Positions 43,805 through 52,770 of a DNA stretch of 64,000 nucleotides are shown here, one piece after another. The position numbers were made by a program, and so were the translations under genes. Each line of letters starts with the position of its first letter. Position 1 is the stretch's first letter. Source of the stretch: Lentzea cavernae (GTDB lineage Bacteria > Actinomycetota > Actinomycetes > Mycobacteriales > Pseudonocardiaceae); the NCBI RefSeq assembly GCF_014653695.1, contig NZ_BNAR01000007.1:372001-436000 (forward strand). Reading direction: 5' to 3'. The notes below the pieces were generated by a model that saw only the letters and a program-made list of their open reading frames with translations, was not told the DNA's origin and ran no database searches.

Positions 43805-45949
43805 ATGACTGACTCGACGGGTTCCGAAACGCCTTCGGAGAAGGCTCCTGAGGGGAAGGCTCCTGAGGGGAAGGCTCCTGAGGGGAAGGCCGCTGAGGGG
43901 AAGGCCGCTGAAGGAAAGGCCGCTGGGCGGCCTCGGTACCGGCACCTGCGGAAGACGGGGTACCGGCCGGTGGGCGGGAGGCCGGCGGGCTCTGGGGGCT
44001 CGCCGGACCCTGCGGAGACGGACGGTTCGGAGGAGGTGCCGGGATCCGGGGGCGCGGGCGTTTCGGAGGAGGTGCCGGCTTCTGCAGAAGGGTCGCCGGG
44101 TCTTGAGGGCGCGGCCGGTTCAGCGAAGGCGTCGGGCTCCGAAGGAGGCGGGCCGGGCGCCGAGGCAGGCTCTCGCAGGGGTACCTCCGAGCTGGGAACC
44201 CCTGCGACTCAACCTACTCAGGAGGTCCGACAAGATCAGCCGGCTGCGAAGGCCACGCCAGCTGCGAAGGCCACGCCAGCTGCGAAGGCTCCACATGCAA
44301 CGCCGGCTGCGCAGGCCACGCCCGCCGAAGCCCCGCAGGCCACGCCCGCTGCGAAGACTGCGCAGGCCACGCCCGCCGAACCTCCGCAGGCCACGCCTCT
44401 GACGCCGCCCGTCGCGGCACCTGCCGAGGTCGTCACCGCCACCCTCCCGCCCCCCTCCCCGTGGCAGGGCCCGCCCCGCTACCCCGCCGCCGCGGCCGCC
44501 ATGACCGCCCCCGGCCTCCCGTTCCTGCCCTGGTGGCGTCCGCCCACCACCGGCGCCCCCGGCAAAGCCCTGATCGCGGGCCTCGCCGCGGGCCTCGCCG
44601 GAGCGTTCCTGGCCGTGCCGAACAACGGCATCGGCTGGTTCCTGGCCGGGCTCGTCGGTGTCGGCGGCGTGCTGTTCTACAGCGGCAAGCCGACCCTCGA
44701 GCGGGCGCTGTGGCTGGCGGGGGCGCTGGCGTTCCTCGCGATGGCCTTCCTGCGGGCGGCGGAGTGGGTGTTCCCGCTGAGCCTGCTGGCCTCGATGTTG
44801 TGCGGGTCGATCGCCATGGCAGGCGGCAAGACGGTGCGGGGGCTCGTGTTCGGTGCCGTCGGTGTCGGGCTGGGCGGGTTCCGGTCCATCCCGTGGGTGG
44901 CGAAGGGGTTCAAGAGGCGCGGGCCGATCGGGGTCAGGCCGTTCGTCTCCGTCGGTGTGGCGTTGGTGTTGTTGCTGGTCTTCGGGTCGTTGCTGGCCGG
45001 GGCGGACAAGGGGTTCAACGACTTCCTGGAAGGCCTGATCCCCGACCTCAACGTGGACGACTGGGCGCAGCAGACGTTCTTCGGGGTCGTGGCGGCGTTC
45101 GGCGCGCTCGGTGCCTGTTACCTGGTGGCGGCGCCGCCGGAGATGGACGAGGACGCCGAGGGCAAGCCGGGGTCGTTGCGGCTCAAGGACTACGGGTTGC
45201 CGGTCGGTGTGCTCGTGTTGCTGTTCACCGGGTTCGTGGGGACGCAGCTCGCGGTGTTGTTCGGTGGCGAGGCCTACGTGATGAAGACGGCGGGCGTGAC
45301 GTTCGCCGAGTACGCGCGGTCCGGGTTCTGGCAGCTGCTGTGGGTCACCATTCTCACGCTCGGCGTAATCGCCGGTGTCGCGCGGTTCGCGGTGAAGAAG
45401 ACGAAGCAGGAACAGTTGGCGTTGCGGGTTTTGCTGGGTTCGCTGGCTGTTCTCACGCTGGTCATCGTGGCGAGTGCCTTGAGCCGCATGTGGTTCTACC
45501 AGCAGGCGTACGGGTGGACGGTGCTGCGGCTGCTCGTCGCGTCGTGCGAGGTGTGGCTGGCGGTCGTGTACGTGATGGTGATCGCGAGCGGGATCTCGTT
45601 GCGCGCCAACTGGTTGCCGAAGGCGATCGTCGCGACGGGTGCCGCGTTCTTCCTCGCGGTGGTGGCGATGAACCCCGAACGGGTGGTCGCCGACTACAAC
45701 GTGTCGCGGTTCGAGGCCACGAAGAAGATCGACACCTACTACCTGTCGCAGCTGTCGGAGGACGCGGTGCCCGCGTTGGTGCGGCTGCCCGAGCACGAAC
45801 GCTCGTGTGCGTTGCGGTGGATGAGGAATCGCACTCCGGAGAAGGACTGGCGTGAGTGGAACCTCGCGCGCCACAACGCTCGCAACTCACTCGAAAGTGT
45901 TGTCGTGACTGAACTCACCTGTGAGGGCGCGTACTCGGGAGAGAGGTAG
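43805..45949 (+). CDS. DUF4173 polytopic membrane protein with repetitive N-terminus
   Basis: A 714-residue protein. Residues 1-225 are low-complexity and charged: EKAPEGKAPEGKAPEGKA near the start, then Gly/Ser/Glu-rich, then KATPAAKATPAAKAPHATPA-type repeats. From about 250 there are ten or so membrane helices and the DUF4173 signature region (YGWTVLRLLVASCEVWLAVV, ISLRANWLPKAIV). The C-terminal soluble tail ends ERSCALRWMRNRTPEKDWRE. The function of DUF4173 is unknown. The N-terminus is encoded by 15- and 18-bp repeats that could vary in number. GAGAGAG precedes the ATG. Confidence 0.8.
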   Translation: MTDSTGSETPSEKAPEGKAPEGKAPEGKAAEGKAAEGKAAGRPRYRHLRKTGYRPVGGRPAGSGGSPDPAETDGSEEVPGSGGAGVSEEVPASAEGSPGLEGAAGSAKASGSEGGGPGAEAGSRRGTSELGTPATQPTQEVRQDQPAAKATPAAKATPAAKAPHATPAAQATPAEAPQATPAAKTAQATPAEPPQATPLTPPVAAPAEVVTATLPPPSPWQGPPRYPAAAAAMTAPGLPFLPWWRPPTTGAPGKALIAGLAAGLAGAFLAVPNNGIGWFLAGLVGVGGVLFYSGKPTLERALWLAGALAFLAMAFLRAAEWVFPLSLLASMLCGSIAMAGGKTVRGLVFGAVGVGLGGFRSIPWVAKGFKRRGPIGVRPFVSVGVALVLLLVFGSLLAGADKGFNDFLEGLIPDLNVDDWAQQTFFGVVAAFGALGACYLVAAPPEMDEDAEGKPGSLRLKDYGLPVGVLVLLFTGFVGTQLAVLFGGEAYVMKTAGVTFAEYARSGFWQLLWVTILTLGVIAGVARFAVKKTKQEQLALRVLLGSLAVLTLVIVASALSRMWFYQQAYGWTVLRLLVASCEVWLAVVYVMVIASGISLRANWLPKAIVATGAAFFLAVVAMNPERVVADYNVSRFEATKKIDTYYLSQLSEDAVPALVRLPEHERSCALRWMRNRTPEKDWREWNLARHNARNSLESVVVTELTCEGAYSGER
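43842..43923 (+). repeat. 15-bp in-frame coding repeats (EGKAP/EGKAA)
   Basis: Units of GCTCCTGAGGGGAAG (three) and GCCGCTGAGGGGAAG (three, the last with AAGGAAAG) repeat in tandem within the DUF4173 gene. They encode the peptide APEGK/AAEGK. Since the period is a multiple of three, slippage would change the length without breaking the frame. Confidence 0.85.
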
Positions 45950-46013
45950 TCCTTGACGTGCCTGTAAAGTTGCACAGCTACCGGTTGCCGAGAGGGTGAG
46001 AAGTGACGCTGAC

Positions 46014-49000
46014 GTGACGATTGCGGCTGAACCCGTTGTCCTTCGATCGATGTTCACGGCAGGCGAGGCGCCCGCACCGCGCACCCTCCTGGACATCCTG
46101 CGCGCGAGTGCTGAAGAGCACCCGGACGCGCTGGCCGTCGACGACGGCACCACCGCGCTGACGTACCGCGCACTGATCACGGAAGTACTGGAACTCAAGG
46201 AAAAGCTCGCCGCCGAGGGCGTCGGGGTCGGCGACCGGGTCGGCATCCGCGTGCCCTCGGGCACGGTCGACCTCTACGTCTCGATCCTGGCGGCCCTCGC
46301 GGCCGGCGCGGCCTACGTGCCCGTCGACTTCGAGGACCCGGACGAGCGCGCCGAGCTCGTCTTCGGCGAGGCGCAGGTGAGTGCCGTGCTCGGCGAGGGC
46401 CGTTCCCTCGTCCTGCACGGCACCACGCTCGGCGTGCCGGGAGAACCGGGCCTGGACAACGACGCGTGGATCATCTTCACGTCCGGGTCGACCGGCAAGC
46501 CCAAGGGCGTCGCCGTCACCCACCGCAGCGCCGCCGCGTTCGTGGACGCCGAGGCGCGCCTGTTCCTGACCGACGAGCCGATCGGGCCGGAGGACCGGGT
46601 GCTGGCGGGCCTGTCCGTCGCGTTCGACGCCTCCTGCGAGGAGATGTGGCTCGCCTGGCGCTACGGCGCCTGCCTGGTGCCCGCGCCGCGCTCGCTCGTG
46701 CGCACCGGCATGGACCTGGGTCCGTGGCTGGTCGAGCAGGAGATCACCGTCGTCTCCACCGTTCCGACGCTGGCCGCGCTGTGGCCCGTCGAGGCGCTGG
46801 ACGACGTCCGGTTGCTGATCTTCGGCGGCGAGGCCTGCCCGCCCGAACTGGCCGAGCGGCTCGCCGTCCCCGGCCGCGAGGTCTGGAACACCTACGGTCC
46901 GACGGAAGCCACGGTCGTCGCCTGCGCCGCGCAGATGACCGGCCAGGGCCCCGTGCGCATCGGCCTGCCGCTCGACGGCTGGGAGCTCGTCGTCGTGGAC
47001 GCCAGGGGCGAGGTCGTGCCCATGGGCGAGTCCGGCGAACTGGTCATCGGCGGCGTCGGCCTGGCGCGCTACCTCGACGAGGCCAAGGACGCCGAGAAGT
47101 ACGCGCCGCTGCCCTCGATGGGCTGGGAGCGCGCCTACCGCAGCGGTGACGTGGTCCGCGCCGAGCCGGAGGGCCTCGTGTTCCTCGGCCGCGCGGACGA
47201 GCAGATCAAGCTCGGCGGCCGCCGCATCGAGCTCGGCGAGGTCGACGCGGCCCTGGCGGCGTTGCCCGGCATCGCCGGTGCCGCCGCCGCTGTGCGCACG
47301 ACGCGCGGCGGCAACCAGATCCTCGTCGGCTACGTCGTCACGGACGGCGAGTTCGAGCAGGACGCGGCCGTCGAACAGCTGCGCGCCGAACTGCCCGCCG
47401 CTCTCGTCCCGCTGATCGCCGTGGTCGACACGCTGCCGACGCGCACGTCCGGCAAGGTCGACCGCGCCGCCCTGCCGTGGCCGCTCGAGTCGATGGACAC
47501 CGCGGGAGTGGTGTTCTCCGGTCTCGAGGGCTGGCTCGCGGAGCAGTGGGCCGCCGTGCTCGGTTCCGGGCCCGCCTCCGAGGGCGCGAACTTCTTCGCC
47601 TCCGGCGGCAGCTCGCTGGGCGCCGCGCAGCTGGTCTCGATGATCCGCACGCGGTACCCGAGCACGTCGGTGCAGGACGTCTACCAGAACCCGACGCTCT
47701 ACAAGCTGGCTCGCAGGCTCGAGTCGTACGGCGAGACGGCCGAGGTGCACGAGGTCGCGCCGACGCCGCGCTGGACCGGTGTCGTCCAGACGCTGCTGAT
47801 GATCCCGCTGCTCACGATCTCCGGCGCGCGCTGGGTCGTGGCGCTGACGGCGTTGTCGAACGTGCTGGGCTGGACGTCGGTGTCGTGGTGGTGGGTCGCG
47901 GCCGGGTTCGTCGTGTTCCTGAGCCCCGCCGGCCGTCTCGCGATCTCCGCCGGCGGCGCGCGACTGCTGCTGCGCGGGGTGAAGCCCGGCGAGTACCCGC
48001 GCGGTGGATCCGTCCACCTGCGACTGTGGACCGCCGAGATGCTGGCGCAGATGTCGCGCGCCACCGAGCTCTCCGGCTCCTGGGTCACGCACTACGCGCG
48101 GGCGCTGGGCGCGAAGATCGGCGAAGGCGCCGACCTGCACTCGTTGCCGCCGGTCACCGGCATGCTCAAGGTCGGGCGCGGCGCCGCCGTCGAGCCCGAG
48201 GTCGACCTGTCCGGCTGGTGGATCGACGGCGACAGGCTGCGCATCGGCCGCATCCGGATCGGCGCGGGCGCGACCGTCGGTGCGCGCAGCACGCTGTTCC
48301 CCGGTGCGAAGATCGGGAAGAAGGCCGAGATCGCGCCCGGTTCGGGTGTCCGCGGCTCCGTTCCGACCGGCCAGCGCTGGGCGGGCGTCCCGGCGATCCG
48401 CGAGGGCAAGGCGGCGCGCTCGTTCCCGTCGCGCCGCCCGGAACGGTCGCGCTTCTGGAACCTGATGTACGGCGTCTCGTCCGGCCTGCTGGCCGCGCTG
48501 CCGCTGCTGGCGGCGGCTCCGGCCCTGCTCTACGTGCTGCGCCGCCCGGTGACGCTGTCCTCCGCGCTGTGGGACGTGCCGGTCGCCTCCGCGATCTGGT
48601 TCGGCTCCTACGCGCTGATCGTGCTCGTCGCCGTGCGCCTGCTGGGCATCGGCATGCGCGAGGGCCACTACCCCGTGCACAGCCGCGTCGCGTGGGCGGC
48701 GTGGACGACCGAGCGGTTGATGAACAACGCGCGCTCGGCCCTGTTCCCGCTGTACGCGTCCCTGTTCACGCCGGTGTGGCTGCGGCTGCTCGGCATGAAG
48801 GTCGGCCGCGGCGTCGAGGCGTCCACTGTGGTCGCGCTGCCGAAGATGACCCGAGTGGGCGACGGGGCGTTCCTGGCCGACGACACGATGGTCGCCTCCT
48901 ACGAGCTCGGCGGCGGCTGGCTGCGCATCGCCACGGCCCGCGTGGGCAAGCGGGCGTTCTTGGGCAACTCGGGCATGACCGCACCGGGCCGCAACGTCCC

Positions 49001-49787
49001 CAAGGGCGGGCTCGTCGGCGTGCTGTCGGCGGCTCCGAAGCGGGCCAAGGCCGGGTCGTCGTACCTGGGCATGCCGCCGATGAAGCTGCCGCGCGCCGCC
49101 GAGGTGTCGGACCAGTCGCGCACGTTCGACCCGCCGAAGCACCTGATGTGGGCGCGGGCGCTGGTCGAGCTGTGCCGGTTCGTGCCGGTGATGCTGAACG
49201 TGGCGCTGGTCGTGCTCGTGCTGTTCGCGCTGAAGGAGTTCGGGCTCTGGGCGTCCGGCCTCGTGCTGCTGGGCGCCGGCGTCTTGGCCTGCGTGGTCGC
49301 CGTGATCGCCAAGTGGACGCTCGTGGGGCGGTTCAAGACCCGTGAGTACCCGCTGTGGTCGGCGTTCGTGTGGCGCAACGAGCTGGCGGACACGTTCGTC
49401 GAGGTGCTCGCGGTGCCGTGGCTGATCGGGTTCTCCGGCGGCACGCCGATCATGAACCTGTGGCTGCGCTCGCTGGGCGCGTCCGTGGGCCGCGGCGTGT
49501 GGTGCGAGTCGTACTGGCTGCCCGAGGCGGACCTGGTGAAGCTGGGCGCCGGTGCGACGGTCAACCGCGGCTGCGTCGTGCAGACGCACCTGTTCCACGA
49601 CCGGATCCTGCGGATGGACCGCGTGGAGCTGGGCGCCGGTTCTACTTTGGGCCCGCACGGAATCGTGCTGCCCGGTGCGTCCGTCGGCGCTCACACGACG
49701 ATCGGACCCGCCTCGCTCGTCATGCGCGGAGAGGATGTACCGTCGGGAACCCGTTGGCTGGGCAACCCGATCTCCGCGTGGACATGA
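46014..49787 (+). CDS. Pls/PosA-type single-module NRPS with membrane acyltransferase-like domains
   Basis: A 1257-residue membrane-bound peptide synthetase. An adenylation domain (about 20-480) has FTSGSTGKPKGVAVTH, NTYGPTEATV, YRSGDVV and the late Lys in TRTSGKVDRAALP. A carrier domain carries Ser534 in FFASGGSSLGAAQL. Then about six membrane helices alternate with three left-handed beta-helix (hexapeptide) segments such as IGRIRIGAGATVGARST and GAGATVNRGC. This is the plan of epsilon-poly-lysine synthetase and its uncharacterised actinobacterial relatives, which link one amino acid repeatedly. The product is unknown. GTG 46014 or GTG 45996 may start it. It overlaps the M1 gene by 4 nt. Confidence 0.9.
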   Translation: MTIAAEPVVLRSMFTAGEAPAPRTLLDILRASAEEHPDALAVDDGTTALTYRALITEVLELKEKLAAEGVGVGDRVGIRVPSGTVDLYVSILAALAAGAAYVPVDFEDPDERAELVFGEAQVSAVLGEGRSLVLHGTTLGVPGEPGLDNDAWIIFTSGSTGKPKGVAVTHRSAAAFVDAEARLFLTDEPIGPEDRVLAGLSVAFDASCEEMWLAWRYGACLVPAPRSLVRTGMDLGPWLVEQEITVVSTVPTLAALWPVEALDDVRLLIFGGEACPPELAERLAVPGREVWNTYGPTEATVVACAAQMTGQGPVRIGLPLDGWELVVVDARGEVVPMGESGELVIGGVGLARYLDEAKDAEKYAPLPSMGWERAYRSGDVVRAEPEGLVFLGRADEQIKLGGRRIELGEVDAALAALPGIAGAAAAVRTTRGGNQILVGYVVTDGEFEQDAAVEQLRAELPAALVPLIAVVDTLPTRTSGKVDRAALPWPLESMDTAGVVFSGLEGWLAEQWAAVLGSGPASEGANFFASGGSSLGAAQLVSMIRTRYPSTSVQDVYQNPTLYKLARRLESYGETAEVHEVAPTPRWTGVVQTLLMIPLLTISGARWVVALTALSNVLGWTSVSWWWVAAGFVVFLSPAGRLAISAGGARLLLRGVKPGEYPRGGSVHLRLWTAEMLAQMSRATELSGSWVTHYARALGAKIGEGADLHSLPPVTGMLKVGRGAAVEPEVDLSGWWIDGDRLRIGRIRIGAGATVGARSTLFPGAKIGKKAEIAPGSGVRGSVPTGQRWAGVPAIREGKAARSFPSRRPERSRFWNLMYGVSSGLLAALPLLAAAPALLYVLRRPVTLSSALWDVPVASAIWFGSYALIVLVAVRLLGIGMREGHYPVHSRVAWAAWTTERLMNNARSALFPLYASLFTPVWLRLLGMKVGRGVEASTVVALPKMTRVGDGAFLADDTMVASYELGGGWLRIATARVGKRAFLGNSGMTAPGRNVPKGGLVGVLSAAPKRAKAGSSYLGMPPMKLPRAAEVSDQSRTFDPPKHLMWARALVELCRFVPVMLNVALVVLVLFALKEFGLWASGLVLLGAGVLACVVAVIAKWTLVGRFKTREYPLWSAFVWRNELADTFVEVLAVPWLIGFSGGTPIMNLWLRSLGASVGRGVWCESYWLPEADLVKLGAGATVNRGCVVQTHLFHDRILRMDRVELGAGSTLGPHGIVLPGASVGAHTTIGPASLVMRGEDVPSGTRWLGNPISAWT

Positions 49788-50983
49788 GCTTCTCCGTACA
49801 CCATTACGCACTAGAGCTTGACTACAAGCCGCATTCCGCGCGCCTCTCGGGGCGCGCGGTGCTGCAGGCTTCCTGTCCCGCTCCCCTGTCGTCGTTCTCG
49901 CTGTCGTTCGGATCGCTGCGGATCTCGAAGCTGCTGGTGAACGGCAGGCCCGCCCGCTACGGGCACGCGGGCGGCGTGCTGAACGTCCGCGCGGCCGTGC
50001 GCGGCGCCTTCACCGTCGAGGTCCGGTACTCGGGCGTTCCCAGGCCGATCTCGACGCCGGAGTGGGGCGACCTCGGCTGGGACGAGCTGACGGACGGCTC
50101 GATCGTGGCCTCGCAGCCCATCGGCGCGCCGTCGTGGTTCCCGTGCCTCGACGAACCGTCGTCCAAGGCCTCCTACCACCTGGAGGTGACGGCACCCTCG
50201 CCGTACACGGTGGTGTGCAACGGGGTGCTGGTCGACGGCAAGGTCTCCGGCAGCACCACCCGGTGGACGTACTCGATGGCCGCGCCCATGGCCACCTACC
50301 TCGCGACCGTCCAGATCGGACAGTACGTCGAGGCGCTGCCGGGCGTCTGGGCGCCGTCGCGGTTGAAGCGACTGGTAGCGCACGACTTCGGCCGGCAGAA
50401 CGCGATGATCGACCTGTTCTCGTCGCTGTTCGGGCCGTACCCGTTCTCCCGGTACTCCGTCGTCGTGACGGATGACGCGCTCGACGTTCCCGTTGAGGCG
50501 CAAGGGTTGTCGACGTTCGGCGCGAACCACGTGGACGGCCGGCGCGGTTCGGAACGGCTGGTCGCGCACGAGCTGGCGCACCAGTGGTTCGGCAACTCCG
50601 TCGGGCTCGCCGCGTGGGAGCACATCTGGCTGAACGAGGGTTTCGCCAGCTATGCGGAGTGGCTGTGGTCCGAGGCGTCCGGCGGCCGTTCGGCGGACGC
50701 CTGTGCGGCTGGAGCACGGGACCTGGTGCGGCGCCTGCCCCAGGACATCGTGATCGGGCGCCCTGAGCGGTCCCAGTGGTTCGACGACAGGGTCTACAAG
50801 CGCGGGGCGCTGACGGTGCACGCGCTGCGCCGCGAGATGGGCGACGACTCGTTCTTCGCGCTGCTGCGGGAGTGGTGTGCGCGCAACCGGCACGGTGTGG
50901 TGACGACCGAGGACTTCATCCTGCTGGCCGGGCACCGCGACCTGCTCGACCGGTGGCTGTTCAAGCCCGAACTGCCTCGCTAG
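49784..50983 (+). CDS. Short M1-family metallopeptidase coupled to the NRPS
   Basis: A 399-residue cytoplasmic M1 aminopeptidase-like protein, much shorter than the usual 800-900. It keeps the N-terminal beta-saddle (SVHHYALELDYKPHSARLSG) and the thermolysin-like catalytic domain with zinc site VAHELAHQWFGNS and WLNEGFASYAEW. The exopeptidase signature GxMEN is absent; the region reads VPVEAQGLSTFG. The helical C-terminal domain is missing. Its ATG overlaps the NRPS stop (ATGA), so the two are made together. A role in releasing, trimming or detoxifying the NRPS product is likely but inferred. Its 3' end overlaps the convergent NrtR-like gene by 23 bp. Confidence 0.88.
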   Translation: MSFSVHHYALELDYKPHSARLSGRAVLQASCPAPLSSFSLSFGSLRISKLLVNGRPARYGHAGGVLNVRAAVRGAFTVEVRYSGVPRPISTPEWGDLGWDELTDGSIVASQPIGAPSWFPCLDEPSSKASYHLEVTAPSPYTVVCNGVLVDGKVSGSTTRWTYSMAAPMATYLATVQIGQYVEALPGVWAPSRLKRLVAHDFGRQNAMIDLFSSLFGPYPFSRYSVVVTDDALDVPVEAQGLSTFGANHVDGRRGSERLVAHELAHQWFGNSVGLAAWEHIWLNEGFASYAEWLWSEASGGRSADACAAGARDLVRRLPQDIVIGRPERSQWFDDRVYKRGALTVHALRREMGDDSFFALLREWCARNRHGVVTTEDFILLAGHRDLLDRWLFKPELPR

Positions 50984-51605
50984 ACCACTTCCACACCAGC
51001 GGAGGACGGCCGCCCTTGGGCAACGCCGACGCGTGCTCGTTGGTGCGTTCGAGGCCCGGCACGCGGTCCATCGTGCGCCCCAGGTTGGCCGGGTAGGGCC
51101 GGTCGCCGGTCAGCGACTCGGTCACGTCGAGCGCCTGCGCCGTCGTGAACTCCGGCCCGAGCAGCCCCGCGGTGAACGCCACGTCGCGCCAGAGCTTGTC
51201 CGCCAGCAGCGGCCGGCAGTCGGCGACGATCCGGTCGTGGTCGAAGGCGAGCGGGGGCATGGCGTCGAACCTGCTCCAGACGGCCACGTCACCGGTCGCC
51301 CCGGTCGCCGTGGCCCACAGCGCGATCGACAGCGTCGGCCCGCGCGGGTCGCGCGAGGGCTCGTCGAACGTGGCGAGCTGGCCCGTCGCCGTCACGGACT
51401 CCTCGGCGAGGCCGAGCTTGCCCGTGACGGCCCTGGTGCTCGCGTCGCGCAACCGCTCGCCCCTGCCCAGCAGGACGCCGGGCAGTGCCAGTGCCCCCGC
51501 GAACGGCTCCCCCGCGCGCGGGGCCACTCCCACGAGCACCGCGCGTTCCTCCGGATCAAACCGGAGCACGATCACGTCCACCGATACCAACGTCGACTCG
51601 ATCAC
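50961..51605 (-). CDS. NrtR-like Nudix-related transcriptional regulator
   Basis: A 214-residue regulator of the NrtR/NdnR type: a Nudix fold (1-140) plus a winged helix (about 150-214; EFTTAQALDVTESLTGDRPY, NLGRTM, GRPPLVWKW). The Nudix box GX5EX7REUXEEXGU is destroyed: Arg58 is kept but the three Glu are Ala, Gly and Lys (RAVTGKLGL), so it should bind, not hydrolyse, its ligand. Known relatives sense ADP-ribose or NAD-derived nucleotides. It is the last gene of a four-gene overlapping operon, its GTG start lying 50 bp inside the previous gene. The palindrome before the operon is a likely binding site. Confidence 0.85.
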   Translation of the reverse strand: MIESTLVSVDVIVLRFDPEERAVLVGVAPRAGEPFAGALALPGVLLGRGERLRDASTRAVTGKLGLAEESVTATGQLATFDEPSRDPRGPTLSIALWATATGATGDVAVWSRFDAMPPLAFDHDRIVADCRPLLADKLWRDVAFTAGLLGPEFTTAQALDVTESLTGDRPYPANLGRTMDRVPGLERTNEHASALPKGGRPPLVWKWSSEAVRA

Positions 51606-52770
51606 GTCGTGGATTCTCCCGCACCGCGTAGTCGGCCCTGGCCGGCCCCGTGCCCGTGACGAGCACGTCCACGCCGAGCAGGTCCTCCAGGTAGGCGACG
51701 GGATCGGACAGGTCTTCCAGTGCTTCGCCGGTGGCGACCTTCAGGCCTCCGGCGTCCAGGTGCGTCACCGCGAGTCCGTCGACACCCCCACAGCAATCGA
51801 CGGCGTACCGCAGCAGGTTCGCGTCCAGGTGCCCGGCCCGCCACGCGCCCTGGAACTCCCCGGTGCCGTTGTGCCGCTCGGGGAACCTGGCCAGCACGCC
51901 GGGGTCCTCGGTCGGCAGCGGACCGGCGCCGTGGCGCGTCTGGTAGGTCCTGGTCACGCCGAGCACGCGCGCTGGACGTCCCTGGAGCAGCTCACGCGCG
52001 TTGCGCGGCACGACCGTGGACCAGGTGGTGTGCGGGTGGAAGCCGTAGGTCTCGTCGAGCAGAACGCCTTGCGCGCCTTCGAAGACGACTCGGCCGGCGT
52101 CGAACAGCCCTTCGTGGCCCTGGGTGATCCGCACGGCGTCCGCGAACGAGCTGTAGAGCATCACCAGCTCGTCCACGCTCGGGCCGGCGCCGATCAGCGG
52201 CTCGTAGAACCGGGCGAGCGCGTCCAGCTTCTCCCTGAGCGCTCTCGGGTCGAGGCAGTCGCCGACGGTCGGGGCGGGCCCCGGAGCGCCGAGCACCATC
52301 TGGTCCTCGACCACGTCCCCCTCGGCAGCCCCGCTGAGCAGGCCGTACCAGACCGTTTCGCCAATGCCCTTCCCGCACGACCCGTGCCGATCGCCGCCGC
52401 GCGCCCTCTCCCTGGCCCGGTTCGCGGCGACGTGGAACGGTGTCGTGAGCAGCGCCTGGGCGTCTATCGACATCAGCGAGAGCGGGTTGTCGACGCCCAG
52501 GGCCTCCAGTTCGCGCGACTCGGTCGCCAGGGCGATCGGTTCGACGAGCACGTGCCGGGAGAGCCAGGTCGGCACGCCCGCGAGCGTGCCCGACCCGAAC
52601 TGGCTGAAGGTGTGGTGCCGGCCGTCGACGACCACGTTGTGCGCGGCCTGCGCTCCCCCGTTGAACCGCACGACGGCCGACACCGTCCCGTCGCCGCACA
52701 ACGCGTCGACGGTCGCCCCCTTGCCCTCGTCGCCGAACCCGAGCCCGACGACGATCACGTGGTCGTTCAT
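51556..52770 (-). CDS. Divergent adenylosuccinate synthetase-family ligase
   Basis: A 404-residue PurA-fold protein. PurA uses GTP to join IMP and aspartate; here the P-loop GFGDEGKG keeps Asp14 and Lys17, and the catalytic His is kept as His44. The IMP-binding segment GGHNAGHT has become GGAQAAHN, the STTGRGIG loop is SCGKGIG, and the guanine-selecting TKxD is THLD. Other family marks remain: FEGAQGVLLDETYG, VTRTYQTRHGAGPLPTE. The protein is also some 25 residues short. The substrate nucleotide has therefore probably changed, as in phage PurZ. Its ATG shares one base with the upstream VWA stop, so translation is coupled. Confidence 0.88.
   Translation of the reverse strand: MNDHVIVVGLGFGDEGKGATVDALCGDGTVSAVVRFNGGAQAAHNVVVDGRHHTFSQFGSGTLAGVPTWLSRHVLVEPIALATESRELEALGVDNPLSLMSIDAQALLTTPFHVAANRARERARGGDRHGSCGKGIGETVWYGLLSGAAEGDVVEDQMVLGAPGPAPTVGDCLDPRALREKLDALARFYEPLIGAGPSVDELVMLYSSFADAVRITQGHEGLFDAGRVVFEGAQGVLLDETYGFHPHTTWSTVVPRNARELLQGRPARVLGVTRTYQTRHGAGPLPTEDPGVLARFPERHNGTGEFQGAWRAGHLDANLLRYAVDCCGGVDGLAVTHLDAGGLKVATGEALEDLSDPVAYLEDLLGVDVLVTGTGPARADYAVRENPRRDRVDVGIGGRDRAPV

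Noticed and set aside
45978..49811. A 1277-codon open frame on the minus strand.
   Set aside because: It mirrors the NRPS gene; its translation is Arg/His/Gly/Gln-rich with no motif, an effect of high GC at third positions.
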